Shown: positions 18,636 to 28,144, numbered from the stretch's first letter. The stretch: DNA of 64,000 bases from Halopseudomonas litoralis (GCF_900105005.1 NZ_LT629748.1:3100001-3164000), one strand, 5' to 3'. Notes: generated from the letters alone by a model not told the origin. A program made the numbers and translations.

Positions 18636-20096
18636 TCAGATACCACCCAGACACAGGTATTTGATTTCCAGGTACTCGTCCATGCCGTACTTCGAGCCTT
18701 CGCGACCCAGCCCCGAGGCTTTCATGCCGCCAAAAGGTGCCACTTCGGTGGAGATCAGACCCGTGTTGATACCCACCATGCCATACTCCAGAGCCTCGGC
18801 GACACGGAACACCCGACTCAGGTCCCGGGCATAGAAGTAAGCCGCCAGGCCGAATTCGGTGTCATTGGCCTGGCGGACCACATCGGCCTCGTCGTCGAAG
18901 CGAAACAACGGTGCCACCGGGCCGAAGGTCTCTTCGCGGGCAATCAGCATGCTGCTGTCTACCCCGGTCAAGATGGTCGGCTCGAAAAACAACCCGCCCA
19001 GAGCGTGAGGTTTACCACCGGCAAGCAGGGTCGCGCCGCCATCCAGTGCATCCTGCAGATGGCGCTGGATCTTGCTCACCGCCTCGGCATTGATCAGCGG
19101 TCCGGTAGTGACACCTTCGCGCATGCCATCGCCCACCTCCAGCCGGCGCACCGCCGCCGCGAGTTTCTCGGCGAAGGCGTCATAAACCGCATCCTGCACG
19201 TAGATCCGGTTGGCACATACGCAGGTCTGACCGGCGTTGCGGTATTTGGAGATCATGACACCTTCCACCGCCTCGTCCAGATCGGCGTCTTCGAACACGA
19301 TGAAGGGTGCGTTGCCGCCCAGCTCCAGCGACAGTTTCTTCAGGCTCGGGGCACACTGCTGCATCAGCTGAATACCGACAGCGGTAGAGCCGGTAAAGGA
19401 TAGCTTGCGCACCACCGGATTGGCGCACAGCTCGCCGCCCACTGCCCGCGCGTTATCCACCCCTGCTGTCACGACACTGAGCAAGCCGGCCGGCAGGCCC
19501 GCCTGCTCTGCCAATGCGACCAACGCCAGCGCGGAGAAAGGCGTCTGCGGCGCGGGTTTCAGCACCATGGCGCAGCCGGCAGCCAGGGCCGGACCGGCCT
19601 TGCGGGTAATCATTGCAGAGGGGAAGTTCCACGGCGTGATTGCCGCTGTCACACCGACCGGCTCCTTCTGCACGATGAGGCGCTTATCCGTCTGATGACC
19701 GGGAATCACATCGCCATAGACGCGCTTGGCTTCCTCGGCGAACCATTCGATAAAGGAGGCGGCATAGGCAATCTCGCCCCGAGCCTCGGTCAGCGGCTTG
19801 CCTTGCTCTGCGGTCATGATCCGCGCCAGATCTTCCTGATGCTGCAGGATCAGTTCATACCAGCGGCGCAACACACCAGCACGCTCTTTGGCGGTACGCC
19901 GACGCCATACAGGTTGCGCCGCCTGAGCCGCCGCGATAGCGCGACGGGTCTCGTCGGCGCCCATGTCAGGTACGCTGCCCAGGCGCTCACCGCTGGCCGG
20001 ATTGACTATCTCGACACGCTGACCGTGATCAGCCTCGCACCAGATGCCGTCAATGAATGCCTGCTGGCGAAACAGCTCGGGCGATTGCAGTTCCAT
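18636..20096 (-). CDS. gabD: Succinate-semialdehyde dehydrogenase (NAD(P)+)
   Basis: A 486-residue aldehyde dehydrogenase of the GabD type, oxidising succinate semialdehyde to succinate in the GABA shunt. Signatures: TPWNFPSAMITRKAGPALAAG (cofactor region), FTGSTAVG, LELGGNAPFIVFEDADLD with the catalytic Glu, GQTCVCANR with the catalytic Cys, and ETFGPVAP. The C-terminus KYGMDEYLEIKYLCLGGI is characteristic of Pseudomonas GabD. AGGAGAA precedes the ATG at 20096. No gabT or gabP is nearby; instead a MarR-type regulator gene lies just upstream on the same strand, so the true aldehyde could differ. Confidence 0.88.
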   Translation of the reverse strand: MELQSPELFRQQAFIDGIWCEADHGQRVEIVNPASGERLGSVPDMGADETRRAIAAAQAAQPVWRRRTAKERAGVLRRWYELILQHQEDLARIMTAEQGKPLTEARGEIAYAASFIEWFAEEAKRVYGDVIPGHQTDKRLIVQKEPVGVTAAITPWNFPSAMITRKAGPALAAGCAMVLKPAPQTPFSALALVALAEQAGLPAGLLSVVTAGVDNARAVGGELCANPVVRKLSFTGSTAVGIQLMQQCAPSLKKLSLELGGNAPFIVFEDADLDEAVEGVMISKYRNAGQTCVCANRIYVQDAVYDAFAEKLAAAVRRLEVGDGMREGVTTGPLINAEAVSKIQRHLQDALDGGATLLAGGKPHALGGLFFEPTILTGVDSSMLIAREETFGPVAPLFRFDDEADVVRQANDTEFGLAAYFYARDLSRVFRVAEALEYGMVGINTGLISTEVAPFGGMKASGLGREGSKYGMDEYLEIKYLCLGGI

Positions 20097-20143
20097 GGAA
20101 GTTCTCCTGTCCAGAGATGGCGTCACGCATTTGCCACATCAGC

Positions 20144-20159
20144 GTTTGAAATTTCAAAC
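20144..20159. promoter_or_regulatory. Perfect 16-bp palindrome upstream of gabD, probable MarR operator
   Basis: GTTTGAAATTTCAAAC reads identically on both strands. It lies 48 bases upstream of the gabD ATG and 55 bases after the end of the MarR-family gene. Its size and symmetry fit a dimeric winged-helix repressor site. Confidence 0.55.
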
Positions 20160-20214
20160 ATGCTAAAGCGCAAATGCTGTCCAGACAAGATGGGGGAGAC
20201 CTAGTAGGGCGGGC

Positions 20215-20676
20215 CTACACCAGCGGCTCGTCATCAATGAACACATGAGCGGACTGCTGACCTTCCTCGAACAAGCCAGCTACCCGTTGCAGGCTGGCCA
20301 GCAGCATCAACTGCTCCCAGTCGGCGAGCTTGCCGAAACGCTCGAGAAAGGCGCTCGGCAACAGAGCCGGCTCGGCCTGGATGGCCGCTTCGCCCTTCGC
20401 GGTCAGGGTCAGATGCACCTTGCGCTTGTCGCTCTGGCTGCGGACACGCTTGAGCAGCTCGCGGTTTTCCAAGCGGTCAATAATGGTACTGAGGGTCGCC
20501 TGCGATACGCTGACCTGCTTGGCCAGGGTGCCGAGCGTACCTTCGCCCATCGCCTGGATACTGTGCAGGATCAGCAGTTGAATCGGCGTCAGCCCACTAT
20601 GGCGGCCAAGGCGCTTGGCGTGAATTTCGGTCGCGCGCTGCAGCCGCCGAAGGGCCAGATACAAATCGTGCATCAT
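20215..20676 (-). CDS. MarR family transcriptional regulator
   Basis: A 153-residue winged-helix regulator. The central block LTPIQLLILHSI ... LAKQVSVSQATLSTIIDRLENRELLKRVRSQSDKRKVHLTLT contains the helix-turn-helix and the DxR wing motif. The start at 20676 has GGGAGC upstream. It lies directly upstream of gabD on the same strand with a 16-bp perfect palindrome between them, so it probably controls gabD and possibly itself. It is divergent from the osmolyte operon. The ligand is unknown. Confidence 0.88.
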   Translation of the reverse strand: MMHDLYLALRRLQRATEIHAKRLGRHSGLTPIQLLILHSIQAMGEGTLGTLAKQVSVSQATLSTIIDRLENRELLKRVRSQSDKRKVHLTLTAKGEAAIQAEPALLPSAFLERFGKLADWEQLMLLASLQRVAGLFEEGQQSAHVFIDDEPLV

Positions 20677-20935
20677 GTTGTGAAGCTCCCGGCAAGACAA
20701 ACGGCAATATGGGCCGCGCATTCTGCCATAAACCGCAAGGTGTGTTGATGTTTCGTCGCAACGACCATCGTAGTGGCAACTGTAACTATTTCTTTCCAGT
20801 CAAAAAACCTTTAAACCAAACCGCCACACTGTTTTCCAAGTAACTGACCCAAAGGAATCAGTAAATAGTTTTTACCTCAAACTATTCTTCATTGTAGGTC
20901 CCTATGAGGACCCAACCACAGCAGAGGAGCAGTCG

Positions 20936-22708
20936 ATGTGTGGATTGGCGGGAGAACTTCGCTTTGATGGGCAGAATCCGGACCTGGCGGCACTGGCTCG
21001 GATAACCGGGCAGATGGTCAGCCGTGGCCCCGATGCCTCGGGAGCCTGGTCTGGCGGTCCGGTTGCATTGGGCCATCGGCGACTGAAGATCATGGACCTG
21101 GCCGAAGCCTCCGGCCAACCCATGGTCGACGCGCAATTGGGTTTGAGCCTGGTATTCAATGGCGCCATCTACAACTACCCCGCCCTGCGTGGCGAACTGG
21201 AAGCCCTGGGTTACCGGTTCTTTTCCGATGGCGATACCGAAGTGGTACTCAAGGCCTACCATGCCTGGGGTGCGCAGATGCTTGAGCGCTTCAACGGCAT
21301 GTTCGCCCTGGCTATCTGGGAACGCGACAGTCAGCGCCTGTTTCTGGCCCGTGATCGTCTCGGCATCAAGCCTCTCTACCTGTCTGCTACCGACAAACGC
21401 CTGCGCTTTGCCTCCAGCCTGCCGGCCTTGCTGCGCGGTGGCGATCTGGATACCAGTATCAATCCGGTGGCGCTGAACCATTATCTATCCTTTCACTCGG
21501 TGGTGCCGGCGCCGCTGACCATTCTCAACGGGGTGGAGAAATTGCCGCCCGGCCATTGGCTGCGTATCGATGCCAAGGGCAATCGCGAGCAGCAACGCTG
21601 GTGGAGCCTGGAATACGGCACCCGCACCGATGAACATGATCTGCCCTTTGAAGTCTGGCAGGAGCGTGTGCTCGACAGCCTGCGCGCTGCGGTGAAGCGA
21701 CGTAATCTGGCAGCGGTGGATGTCGGCGTGCTGCTCTCCGGCGGAGTGGACTCCAGCCTGCTGGTCGGCTTGCTGGACGAAGCCGGCGCCCGCGATCTGC
21801 AGACCTTCTCCATCGGCTTTGCCGACGTCAACGGCGAGGCTGGCAATGAGTTTCGCTACTCAGACCTGATCGCCGAACATTACGCTACCGACCATCATCA
21901 ACTGATGATTCCCGAGCAGGACATCATCAGCAATTTACCCGACGCTCTGGCAGCCATGAGCGAGCCGATGGTCAGTCACGACTGCATCGCCTTTTACCTT
22001 CTGTCTCGAGAGGTCTCCAAGCATTGCCGGGTGGTACAGAGCGGTCAGGGGGCCGACGAGATCTTTGCCGGCTACCACTGGTATCCCCCGGTCGATCAGG
22101 CGGAAGACCCGGTGGCCGCGTATAAACAGGCGTTCATGGATCGGGATTTCGCTGAATACCGCAACACCGTGCAGCCAGCCTGGGCGCAGCAGGACTATGC
22201 CGGTGAGTTCATCCGCGAGCACTTTGCCGGCCCTGGCGCCGCGCATGGGCTGGACAAGGCGCTACGGCTGGATACCACGGTGATGCTGGTGGAAGACCCG
22301 GTCAAGCGCGTCGATAACATGACCATGGCCTGGGGGCTGGAAGCGCGGGTGCCCTTTCTAGACCATGAAGTGGTGGAGCTGGCAGCTCGTATCCCGGGAC
22401 GCTTCAAGTTGCCCGGCGATGGCAAATACGTACTCAAGGAGGCGGCGCGCAAGATCATTCCTGCTGCCGTGATCGACCGACCGAAGGGGTACTTCCCGGT
22501 GCCTGGGTTGAAGTACCTGCAGGGCAGCACGCTGGACTGGGTTCGCGAGAGTCTTACCGGCAGCCGCGCCCAGGCGCGTGGACTGTTCAACCCTGCCTAC
22601 ATCGATACGCTGCTGGATAATCCCATGGACCACATCACCCCGCTGCGCGGTTCCAAGCTGTGGCAGTTGGCGGTGCTGGATCTGTGGCTCGATGCTCAAG
22701 GACTTTAA
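20936..22708 (+). CDS. asnO: N-acetylglutaminylglutamine amidotransferase (asparagine synthetase-like)
   Basis: A 590-residue class II glutamine amidotransferase. Cys2 of MCGLAGEL is the glutaminase nucleophile; RGPDASG and FNGAIYNY line that site. The synthetase domain has the PP-loop GVLLSGGVDSSLLVGLL (near residue 260) and GQGADEIFAGYHWY. In pseudomonads and rhizobia this enzyme amidates N-acetylglutaminylglutamine to give the osmoprotectant NAGGN. The following two genes complete the pathway in the same direction, which separates it from ordinary AsnB. AGAGGAG precedes the ATG. I could not find a convincing extracytoplasmic-sigma promoter upstream. Confidence 0.93.
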   Translation: MCGLAGELRFDGQNPDLAALARITGQMVSRGPDASGAWSGGPVALGHRRLKIMDLAEASGQPMVDAQLGLSLVFNGAIYNYPALRGELEALGYRFFSDGDTEVVLKAYHAWGAQMLERFNGMFALAIWERDSQRLFLARDRLGIKPLYLSATDKRLRFASSLPALLRGGDLDTSINPVALNHYLSFHSVVPAPLTILNGVEKLPPGHWLRIDAKGNREQQRWWSLEYGTRTDEHDLPFEVWQERVLDSLRAAVKRRNLAAVDVGVLLSGGVDSSLLVGLLDEAGARDLQTFSIGFADVNGEAGNEFRYSDLIAEHYATDHHQLMIPEQDIISNLPDALAAMSEPMVSHDCIAFYLLSREVSKHCRVVQSGQGADEIFAGYHWYPPVDQAEDPVAAYKQAFMDRDFAEYRNTVQPAWAQQDYAGEFIREHFAGPGAAHGLDKALRLDTTVMLVEDPVKRVDNMTMAWGLEARVPFLDHEVVELAARIPGRFKLPGDGKYVLKEAARKIIPAAVIDRPKGYFPVPGLKYLQGSTLDWVRESLTGSRAQARGLFNPAYIDTLLDNPMDHITPLRGSKLWQLAVLDLWLDAQGL

Positions 22709-22723
22709 TCAGGTGATGCCGTA

Positions 22724-24469
22724 ATGAGCCGACCTCTACCACCGGAACAACAACGCCTGCAACGCGGGCAGACACCCACTTGGGAACGTCTGCAAGCTGG
22801 CCATGCGCAGCAGGGGCAATCGCATACCGAAGAGCTGTCTGACGTCACTCTGGACTGCGGCTGGGGCCGCTTACTGGTCGGTCATACCTTCAGCGATCCC
22901 CAGCGGCTGGCCGATACCCTGCTACAGGAAACCGCCGGCGAACGGGACATTGCACTTTATGTCGCCGACCCCCATGTGGTGCTGTCGTTTGCTCCTCAGC
23001 AGCTGTTCCTCGACCCCTCCGACACGCTGCGCTTATGGTTCAGCAATTACCGGCCTGCCCATAGCGTGATGCGCGGCTTCCATATTCGCCGGCCGCAATG
23101 CGATGCGGACTGGGATGGAATCAATACCCTGTATCTGTCCAGCGGCATGGTCCAGGTCAACCCGCAACGACTGACGCCGCGTAAAGTCGGCGGGCCGGAT
23201 TTCTGGCTGGCCGAGGATGCCGACAGCGGCGAGATCATAGGTACAGTAATGGGCCTGAACCACGCCCGTGCCTATGACGATCCCGACAAAGGTTCCAGCC
23301 TCTGGTGTCTGGCCGCGGACAGCAAGACCCAGCGCTTCGGTGTCGGCGAGATGTTGGTGCGACACCTGGTGGAATACTACATGAGCCGCGGCAGCGCTTA
23401 TCTGGATCTGTCGGTGTTGCATGACAATACTCAGGCCAAAACGCTGTATCACAAGCTCGGCTTCCGCCAATTGCGCACCTTCACCATCAAGCGCAAGAAC
23501 AGCATCAATCAGGCGTTGTTTCTCGGGCCTGATCAGGATGAAGGCCTTAACCCCTACGCACGCATCATCACTCGGGCAGCCCAGCGCCGAGGCATCGAAG
23601 TGACCGTCAATGATGCCGAGGCCGGATTGTTCACCCTGACCCAGGGCGGCCGCAGCATCCGCTGTCGTGAATCCCTGAGCGACCTGACCACGGCCGTCAG
23701 CATGACCCTGTGCCAGCAGAAACAGCTTACCCATCGCTGCCTGCAACGCCAGGGTTTGCACACACCGGCCTACCGTCTGGCTGCCGACCCTGAAGCCAAC
23801 GCCGCCTTCCTCGCCGAGCACGGCGCGCTGGTGGTCAAGCCGGATAACGGCGAGCAGGGCAACGGCGTGGCAGTGAACATTCGCGATCCGGAAACCCTGG
23901 AGCAGGCCATCGAGGCGGCCCGCCGTTTTGACAGTCGTGTGTTGCTGGAAAGCTTCCACGAGGGTAAAGACCTGCGGGTGGTGGTGATCAATTATCAGGT
24001 GGTCGCTGCCGCCATTCGCCGGCCAGCCCAGATCTGCGGTGACGGCAGTAAAACTATCCGAGAACTGATCGAAAAACAAAGTCGCCGCCGACAGGCCAGC
24101 ACCGACGGTGAAAGCCGCATCCCGCTGGATGAGGAAACCTGCCGCACCGTGGAAGTTGAAGGTTTCAACTTGGACAGCGTATTGCCCGCCGGTCAGCACC
24201 TGCAGGTGCGCCGCACCGCCAATCTGCATACCGGCGGCACGCTGGTGGACGTCACCGACGAACTGCATCCAACCCTGCGCGACTGCGCCATCGCCGGCGC
24301 CCGTGCGCTGGACATTCCCATGGTCGGTATGGACCTGCTGGTCCCCGCTGTCGACCAACCCGACTACGTCATCATCGAAGCAAACGAGCGCCCGGGCCTG
24401 GCCAACCATGAGCCGCGCCCGACAGCCGAATGCTTCATTGATATGCTGTTTCCGCTCAGTCAGCCCTGA
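22724..24469 (+). CDS. ngg: N-acetylglutaminylglutamine synthetase (GNAT plus ATP-grasp fusion)
   Basis: A 581-residue fusion enzyme that makes the acetylated Gln-Gln dipeptide. Residues about 115-255 form a GNAT acetyltransferase (WCLAADSKTQRFGVGEMLVRHLVEYY acetyl-CoA loop), and residues about 300-575 an ATP-grasp ligase (LVVKPDNGEQGNGVAVNI, LRVVVINYQVVAAAIRRPAQ, VIIEANERPGLANHE). The order and fusion are diagnostic of the NAGGN pathway. Starts 15 bases after asnO. Confidence 0.93.
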   Translation: MSRPLPPEQQRLQRGQTPTWERLQAGHAQQGQSHTEELSDVTLDCGWGRLLVGHTFSDPQRLADTLLQETAGERDIALYVADPHVVLSFAPQQLFLDPSDTLRLWFSNYRPAHSVMRGFHIRRPQCDADWDGINTLYLSSGMVQVNPQRLTPRKVGGPDFWLAEDADSGEIIGTVMGLNHARAYDDPDKGSSLWCLAADSKTQRFGVGEMLVRHLVEYYMSRGSAYLDLSVLHDNTQAKTLYHKLGFRQLRTFTIKRKNSINQALFLGPDQDEGLNPYARIITRAAQRRGIEVTVNDAEAGLFTLTQGGRSIRCRESLSDLTTAVSMTLCQQKQLTHRCLQRQGLHTPAYRLAADPEANAAFLAEHGALVVKPDNGEQGNGVAVNIRDPETLEQAIEAARRFDSRVLLESFHEGKDLRVVVINYQVVAAAIRRPAQICGDGSKTIRELIEKQSRRRQASTDGESRIPLDEETCRTVEVEGFNLDSVLPAGQHLQVRRTANLHTGGTLVDVTDELHPTLRDCAIAGARALDIPMVGMDLLVPAVDQPDYVIIEANERPGLANHEPRPTAECFIDMLFPLSQP

Positions 24470-24488
24470 AATATACAAAGGAGGACGC

Positions 24489-25676
24489 ATGCAACCCAGC
24501 CATGGCCCCGATATGCAGTTCCTGCAACAGGTATTGTTGGAGATGCTCGCCATCCCCTGCCCCACCGGCTTCACCGACGGCATCGTACGCTATGTCGCCG
24601 AACATCTTGACGCCATGGGCGTGCCCTATGAGCTCACCCGGCGCGGCACCATCCGCGCTACCCTAAAGGGCCGTCAGGGCTCGCCCGACCGCGCCATCGC
24701 CAGCCATCTGGATACGATCGGCGCCATGGTCAGTCATATAAAAGACAATGGCCGCCTGGAATTGACGCCCATTGGCTGCTGGTCCAGCCGCTTCGCCGAG
24801 GGCAGCCGGGTCAGCCTGTTCGCCGAACGGGGCTGTTTCCGGGGCAGCGTACTGCCGCTGATGGCATCCGGGCACGCTTTCAATACCGAGGTCGATACCC
24901 TGCCAGTGAACTGGGATACCATCGAGCTGCGCCTGGATATCCGCAGCACCAGCCGGGCCGAGACCGAGGCCGAGGGCATAGCCGTCGGTGATTTTGTCGC
25001 CTTCGATCCACTGCAGGAATTCACTGACAACGGCTATATCAGTGCCCGCCACCTGGACAACAAGGCCGGCGCAGCCGCCTTGCTTACCGCCATCAAACAG
25101 ATTGTGGAAAGTGGCGAATCCCTGCCGCTGGACTGTCATCCGCTGTTCACCATCACCGAGGAGACCGGCTCCGGCGCCGCAGGCGCTCTGCCCTGGGATG
25201 TCAGTGAATTCGTCGGTGTGGACATTGCCCCGGTGGCGCCGGGTCAGACTTCCACCGAGCATGCAGTGACCCTGTGCATGCAGGATTCGAGCGGGCCCTA
25301 TGATTATCACCTGACCCGCCATCTGCTGAATCTGTGCGCCCGTGACGAGATTCCGGTACAGCGGGATGTCTTTCGCTACTACCACAGTGACGCAGAATCG
25401 GCGGTGCGCGCTGGTAACGACACCCGCGTGGCGCTGATCGCTTTTGGCACCGACGCGACCCATGGTTACGAGCGCACCCACCGCGATAGCCTGGAAGCCC
25501 TAACACGCCTGATGCTCGCCTACATGTTCAGCCCACCGGTGTTCGAGCATGATGATCGTGACAGCGCGCCGCTGGAAAACTTCCATCTGCAGACCGACGC
25601 CGATATGCCGCTCACAGGCGAAACGCCATTGCCGCCACTGGAGCAGATATTTGCCTGTGACAAAGAACAGGATTAG
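24489..25676 (+). CDS. M42-like peptidase of the NAGGN osmolyte operon
   Basis: A 395-residue metallopeptidase of the M20/M42 superfamily. Motifs are ASHLDTIGAMVSHI (metal ligand His and Asp), ARHLDNKAGAAALLTA, ITEETGSGAAGAL (Glu pair), VGVDIAPV and YYHSDAESAVRAGNDTRVALIAFG. It always accompanies asnO and ngg in pseudomonads and may remodel or recycle the dipeptide. Starts 19 bases after ngg with a strong AAAGGAGG ribosome binding site; longer in-frame starts inside ngg are unlikely. Confidence 0.9.
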   Translation: MQPSHGPDMQFLQQVLLEMLAIPCPTGFTDGIVRYVAEHLDAMGVPYELTRRGTIRATLKGRQGSPDRAIASHLDTIGAMVSHIKDNGRLELTPIGCWSSRFAEGSRVSLFAERGCFRGSVLPLMASGHAFNTEVDTLPVNWDTIELRLDIRSTSRAETEAEGIAVGDFVAFDPLQEFTDNGYISARHLDNKAGAAALLTAIKQIVESGESLPLDCHPLFTITEETGSGAAGALPWDVSEFVGVDIAPVAPGQTSTEHAVTLCMQDSSGPYDYHLTRHLLNLCARDEIPVQRDVFRYYHSDAESAVRAGNDTRVALIAFGTDATHGYERTHRDSLEALTRLMLAYMFSPPVFEHDDRDSAPLENFHLQTDADMPLTGETPLPPLEQIFACDKEQD

Positions 25677-25698
25677 GTTACTGGTACCGTCAGAGGAC

Positions 25699-25735
25699 GG
25701 CTTCTGATAAGGGCCTCATGCTCGTATCAGAAGCC
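25699..25735 (+). terminator. Hairpin after the osmolyte operon
   Basis: GGCTTCTGATA (25699-25709) and TATCAGAAGCC (25725-25735) form a perfect 11-bp stem with a 15-base loop, 22 bases after the operon stop. The following sequence is only mildly T-rich. Confidence 0.5.
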
Positions 25736-25926
25736 TCTTCGTGTGAGAACACCCTAGTCTAAACGTGACCATCGGGTTACATTCCTCGTCTGCCTATGCA
25801 ATCAAACCCAATTCGATGCCTGCTGGTCTTTTGGCACTACTCTTATGTAGTCGTCAGGATTTTCAGTCCGCTCCGGTTCAATAAGCGCCGGAGCCCATGC
25901 AGCGAAACAGCGAGGAGTCTTGCTTG

Positions 25927-27834
25927 ATGTCGCGTTTACCGGTCATTGTCGGTTTCGGTGGATATAACGCCGCCGGCCGTAGCTCGTTTCACCATGGCTT
26001 TCGGCGTACCGTAATCGAATCACTGCCGGCTGCCGAACGTCAGGAAACCCTGGCAGGCCTGGCCGTGCTGATGAACCTGGTGCGCGCAGAGAATGATCGC
26101 TATCTGGACGAGGCAGGGCAACCACTGACACCTGCGGATATCGAACAGCGCTTCGGGCAGCAGATACTCGAGGGCACCCTGGTGCGCCGTATCGAAAAAC
26201 GCCACCTGGATGTGGATGCTGCGCATTGGCATAAGGTTCTACCAGTAGGCCTGGAAGCGGGCCAGCCCTTTTCCTTCATTACCCTGGCCAAGCAATTGCC
26301 AGAGCCACTGCCCGCCGGCTGGAGCATGGAAGTGCTGGATGGCGGCGAAGTGCGTGTCACCATCGCCAGCGACTGCGAACTGAAGGTCGACAGCTATCGC
26401 TCTATGGCGGTCAAGTCCGCTGGTCAGCTGCCGACCGGCTTCGAGCCAGGGGAACAGTACAACTCGCGCTTCCATCCGCGCGGCCTGCAGATGTCCATTG
26501 TCGCAGCAGCGGACGCATTGCACTCCACCGGTCTGTCCTGGCAGCGCATTCTCGATCACGTCGAGCCGGATGAGATCGCCGTTTTCGCCAGCAGCATCAT
26601 GAGTCAACTGGATGAATACAGCTTCGGCGGCCTGATGCAGTCGCGCCTCAAAGGCCATCGGGTCAGTGCCAAACAACTGGCGCTGGGCCTGAACAGTATG
26701 CCCGCCGACTTCATCAATGCCTATGTATTGGGCAGTGTCGGCACCACAGGCGCCATCACCGGCGCCTGCGCCAGCTTCCTCTACAACCTGCAAAAAGGTA
26801 TCGAGATGATCGGCAGCGGCAGCGCCCGCGTAGTGCTGGTCGGCAGCAGCGAAGCGCCGATTACCCAGGAGTGTATCGAGGGCTACGGCGCCATGAGCGC
26901 ACTGGCTACCGAGGAAGGGCTGCGCAATATCGAAGGCCGCGATGACGTGGACTTCCGCCGCGCCAGTCGCCCATTCAGCCAGAACTGCGGCTTTACCCTG
27001 GCCGAATCCGGTCAGTTCTTCATGCTCATGGATGATGAGCTGGCACTGGAGCTGGGCGCTGATATTCATGGCGCCGTACCGGATGTATTTGTCGGCGCTG
27101 ACGGCTTCAAGAAATCCATTTCAGCTCCCGGCCCGGGCAACTACCTGACCATGGCCAAATCCGTGCACAGCGCCATGCAGATCCTCGGCGCCGACGCGGT
27201 ACGCCAGCGCAGCTTCGTGCACGCTCACGGCTCCAGCACCCCGGCCAACCGGGTAACCGAGTCGGTATTGATTGATGAAGTGGCTGCCGCCTTCGGTATC
27301 GATGAACTGCCGGTGGCTGCGGTCAAGGCGTTCGTCGGCCATTCCCTGGCCAGCGCCAGTGCCGACCAATTGGCTTCGGCCTTGGGCACCTTCAAATACC
27401 AGATCCTGCCGGGCATCAAGACCATCGACAGTATTGCCGATGATGTCCACCAGAAACATCTGCGTTTCAGCACTACCGATGTGCCACGCGGCGATAATCC
27501 GCTGGAGGTGTGCTTCATCAACTCCAAGGGGTTTGGTGGCAACAACTCCAGCGCCGTGGTGCTGGGGCCACAGCCGGTCGAGCGCATGTTGCGCAAGCGG
27601 TACGGCGAAGAGCGCTTCGCCGATTATGAAATTCGCCGCGAAGAAACCCGCAAAGTCGCCGCTGCCTACGAGCAGCGCGCGCTGCAGGGGCAACTGGATG
27701 TGATCTACAACTTCGGCAAGGACATGATCGACGAGGGCGATATCGAGATCAGCGCCGAGCAGATGCGCGTTCCAGGCTTCAGCCAGCCGCTGATATTCAA
27801 GAAGGATCAGCGCTTCTCGGACATGCTGGACTGA
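25927..27834 (+). CDS. fabY: Beta-ketoacyl-ACP synthase FabY (initiates fatty acid synthesis)
   Basis: A 635-residue ketoacyl-ACP synthase of the FabY class, which in Pseudomonas aeruginosa condenses acetyl-CoA with malonyl-ACP and so replaces FabH as the major initiator. The N-terminus MSRLPVIVGFGGYNAAGRSS is characteristic. The catalytic triad is visible: Cys281 in GACASFLYN, His in HAHGSSTPANRVTES, and His in AFVGHSLASASADQLASALG. GAGGAG precedes the ATG at 25927; an ATG 30 bases upstream is in frame but absent from the family. Stands alone between the osmolyte operon and hcp. Confidence 0.94.
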   Translation: MSRLPVIVGFGGYNAAGRSSFHHGFRRTVIESLPAAERQETLAGLAVLMNLVRAENDRYLDEAGQPLTPADIEQRFGQQILEGTLVRRIEKRHLDVDAAHWHKVLPVGLEAGQPFSFITLAKQLPEPLPAGWSMEVLDGGEVRVTIASDCELKVDSYRSMAVKSAGQLPTGFEPGEQYNSRFHPRGLQMSIVAAADALHSTGLSWQRILDHVEPDEIAVFASSIMSQLDEYSFGGLMQSRLKGHRVSAKQLALGLNSMPADFINAYVLGSVGTTGAITGACASFLYNLQKGIEMIGSGSARVVLVGSSEAPITQECIEGYGAMSALATEEGLRNIEGRDDVDFRRASRPFSQNCGFTLAESGQFFMLMDDELALELGADIHGAVPDVFVGADGFKKSISAPGPGNYLTMAKSVHSAMQILGADAVRQRSFVHAHGSSTPANRVTESVLIDEVAAAFGIDELPVAAVKAFVGHSLASASADQLASALGTFKYQILPGIKTIDSIADDVHQKHLRFSTTDVPRGDNPLEVCFINSKGFGGNNSSAVVLGPQPVERMLRKRYGEERFADYEIRREETRKVAAAYEQRALQGQLDVIYNFGKDMIDEGDIEISAEQMRVPGFSQPLIFKKDQRFSDMLD

Positions 27835-27864
27835 GTTTTTCGGACGTGCACCTGGAATGGCATT

Positions 27865-27987
27865 TGCGCAACTTCTTGCACATCTTTCTGTGGATAACCC
27901 AGTTGATACAGGCCTGTAACCCTTGCCTGAAAAGGGCTACAGGCATTTGCGCAAGAACTTGCACAGCACTGCGCAACTTCTTGCGCA
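27865..27987. repeat. Three copies of an 18-bp palindrome upstream of hcp (putative enhancer sites)
   Basis: TGCGCAA-4 nt-TTGCRCA occurs at 27865-27882, 27948-27965 and 27970-27987, the last being a perfect inverted repeat. The second and third start 22 bp apart, about two helical turns. The third ends about 86 bp before the -24 element of a sigma-54 promoter. They look like binding sites of a sigma-54 enhancer-binding activator. Confidence 0.65.
27912..27944 (+). terminator. Hairpin downstream of fabY
   Basis: GCCTGTA-a-CCCTT (27912-27924) pairs with AAGGG-c-TACAGGC (27932-27944): twelve base pairs with one mismatch, between the first and second hcp upstream sites. It is probably the fabY 3'-end structure; a T-tract is lacking. 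Confidence 0.45.
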
Positions 27988-28073
27988 ATTCAATGTGACG
28001 CACATCACACCGGCATGCCCGATCAATTTCGAAAATGAAGTAACTGACTGATCTATAACGATTTACACATTTC

Positions 28074-28089
28074 TGGCACGCTCCTTGTA
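28074..28089 (+). promoter_or_regulatory. Sigma-54 promoter of hcp
   Basis: TGGCACGCTCCTTGTA matches the -24/-12 consensus TGGCAC-N5-TTGCW with only the C of the -12 GC replaced by T. It lies 55 bases upstream of the hcp ATG. Sigma-54 control of hcp genes is known in T6SS-bearing gammaproteobacteria. Confidence 0.7.
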
Positions 28090-28144
28090 TTGGTACTGGT
28101 TCCCGGATCGCTGCGATCCACTCAATCCAGGCAAGGAGAGCATC

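Noticed and set aside
23033..24583. Long open frame antisense to the NAGGN synthetase
   Set aside because: No recognisable domain and the sense gene shows complete GNAT and ATP-grasp motifs.
25743..25926. Small gene between the NAGGN operon and fabY
   Set aside because: No ORF with ribosome binding site and recognisable content; only the operon-end hairpin and the fabY leader are there.
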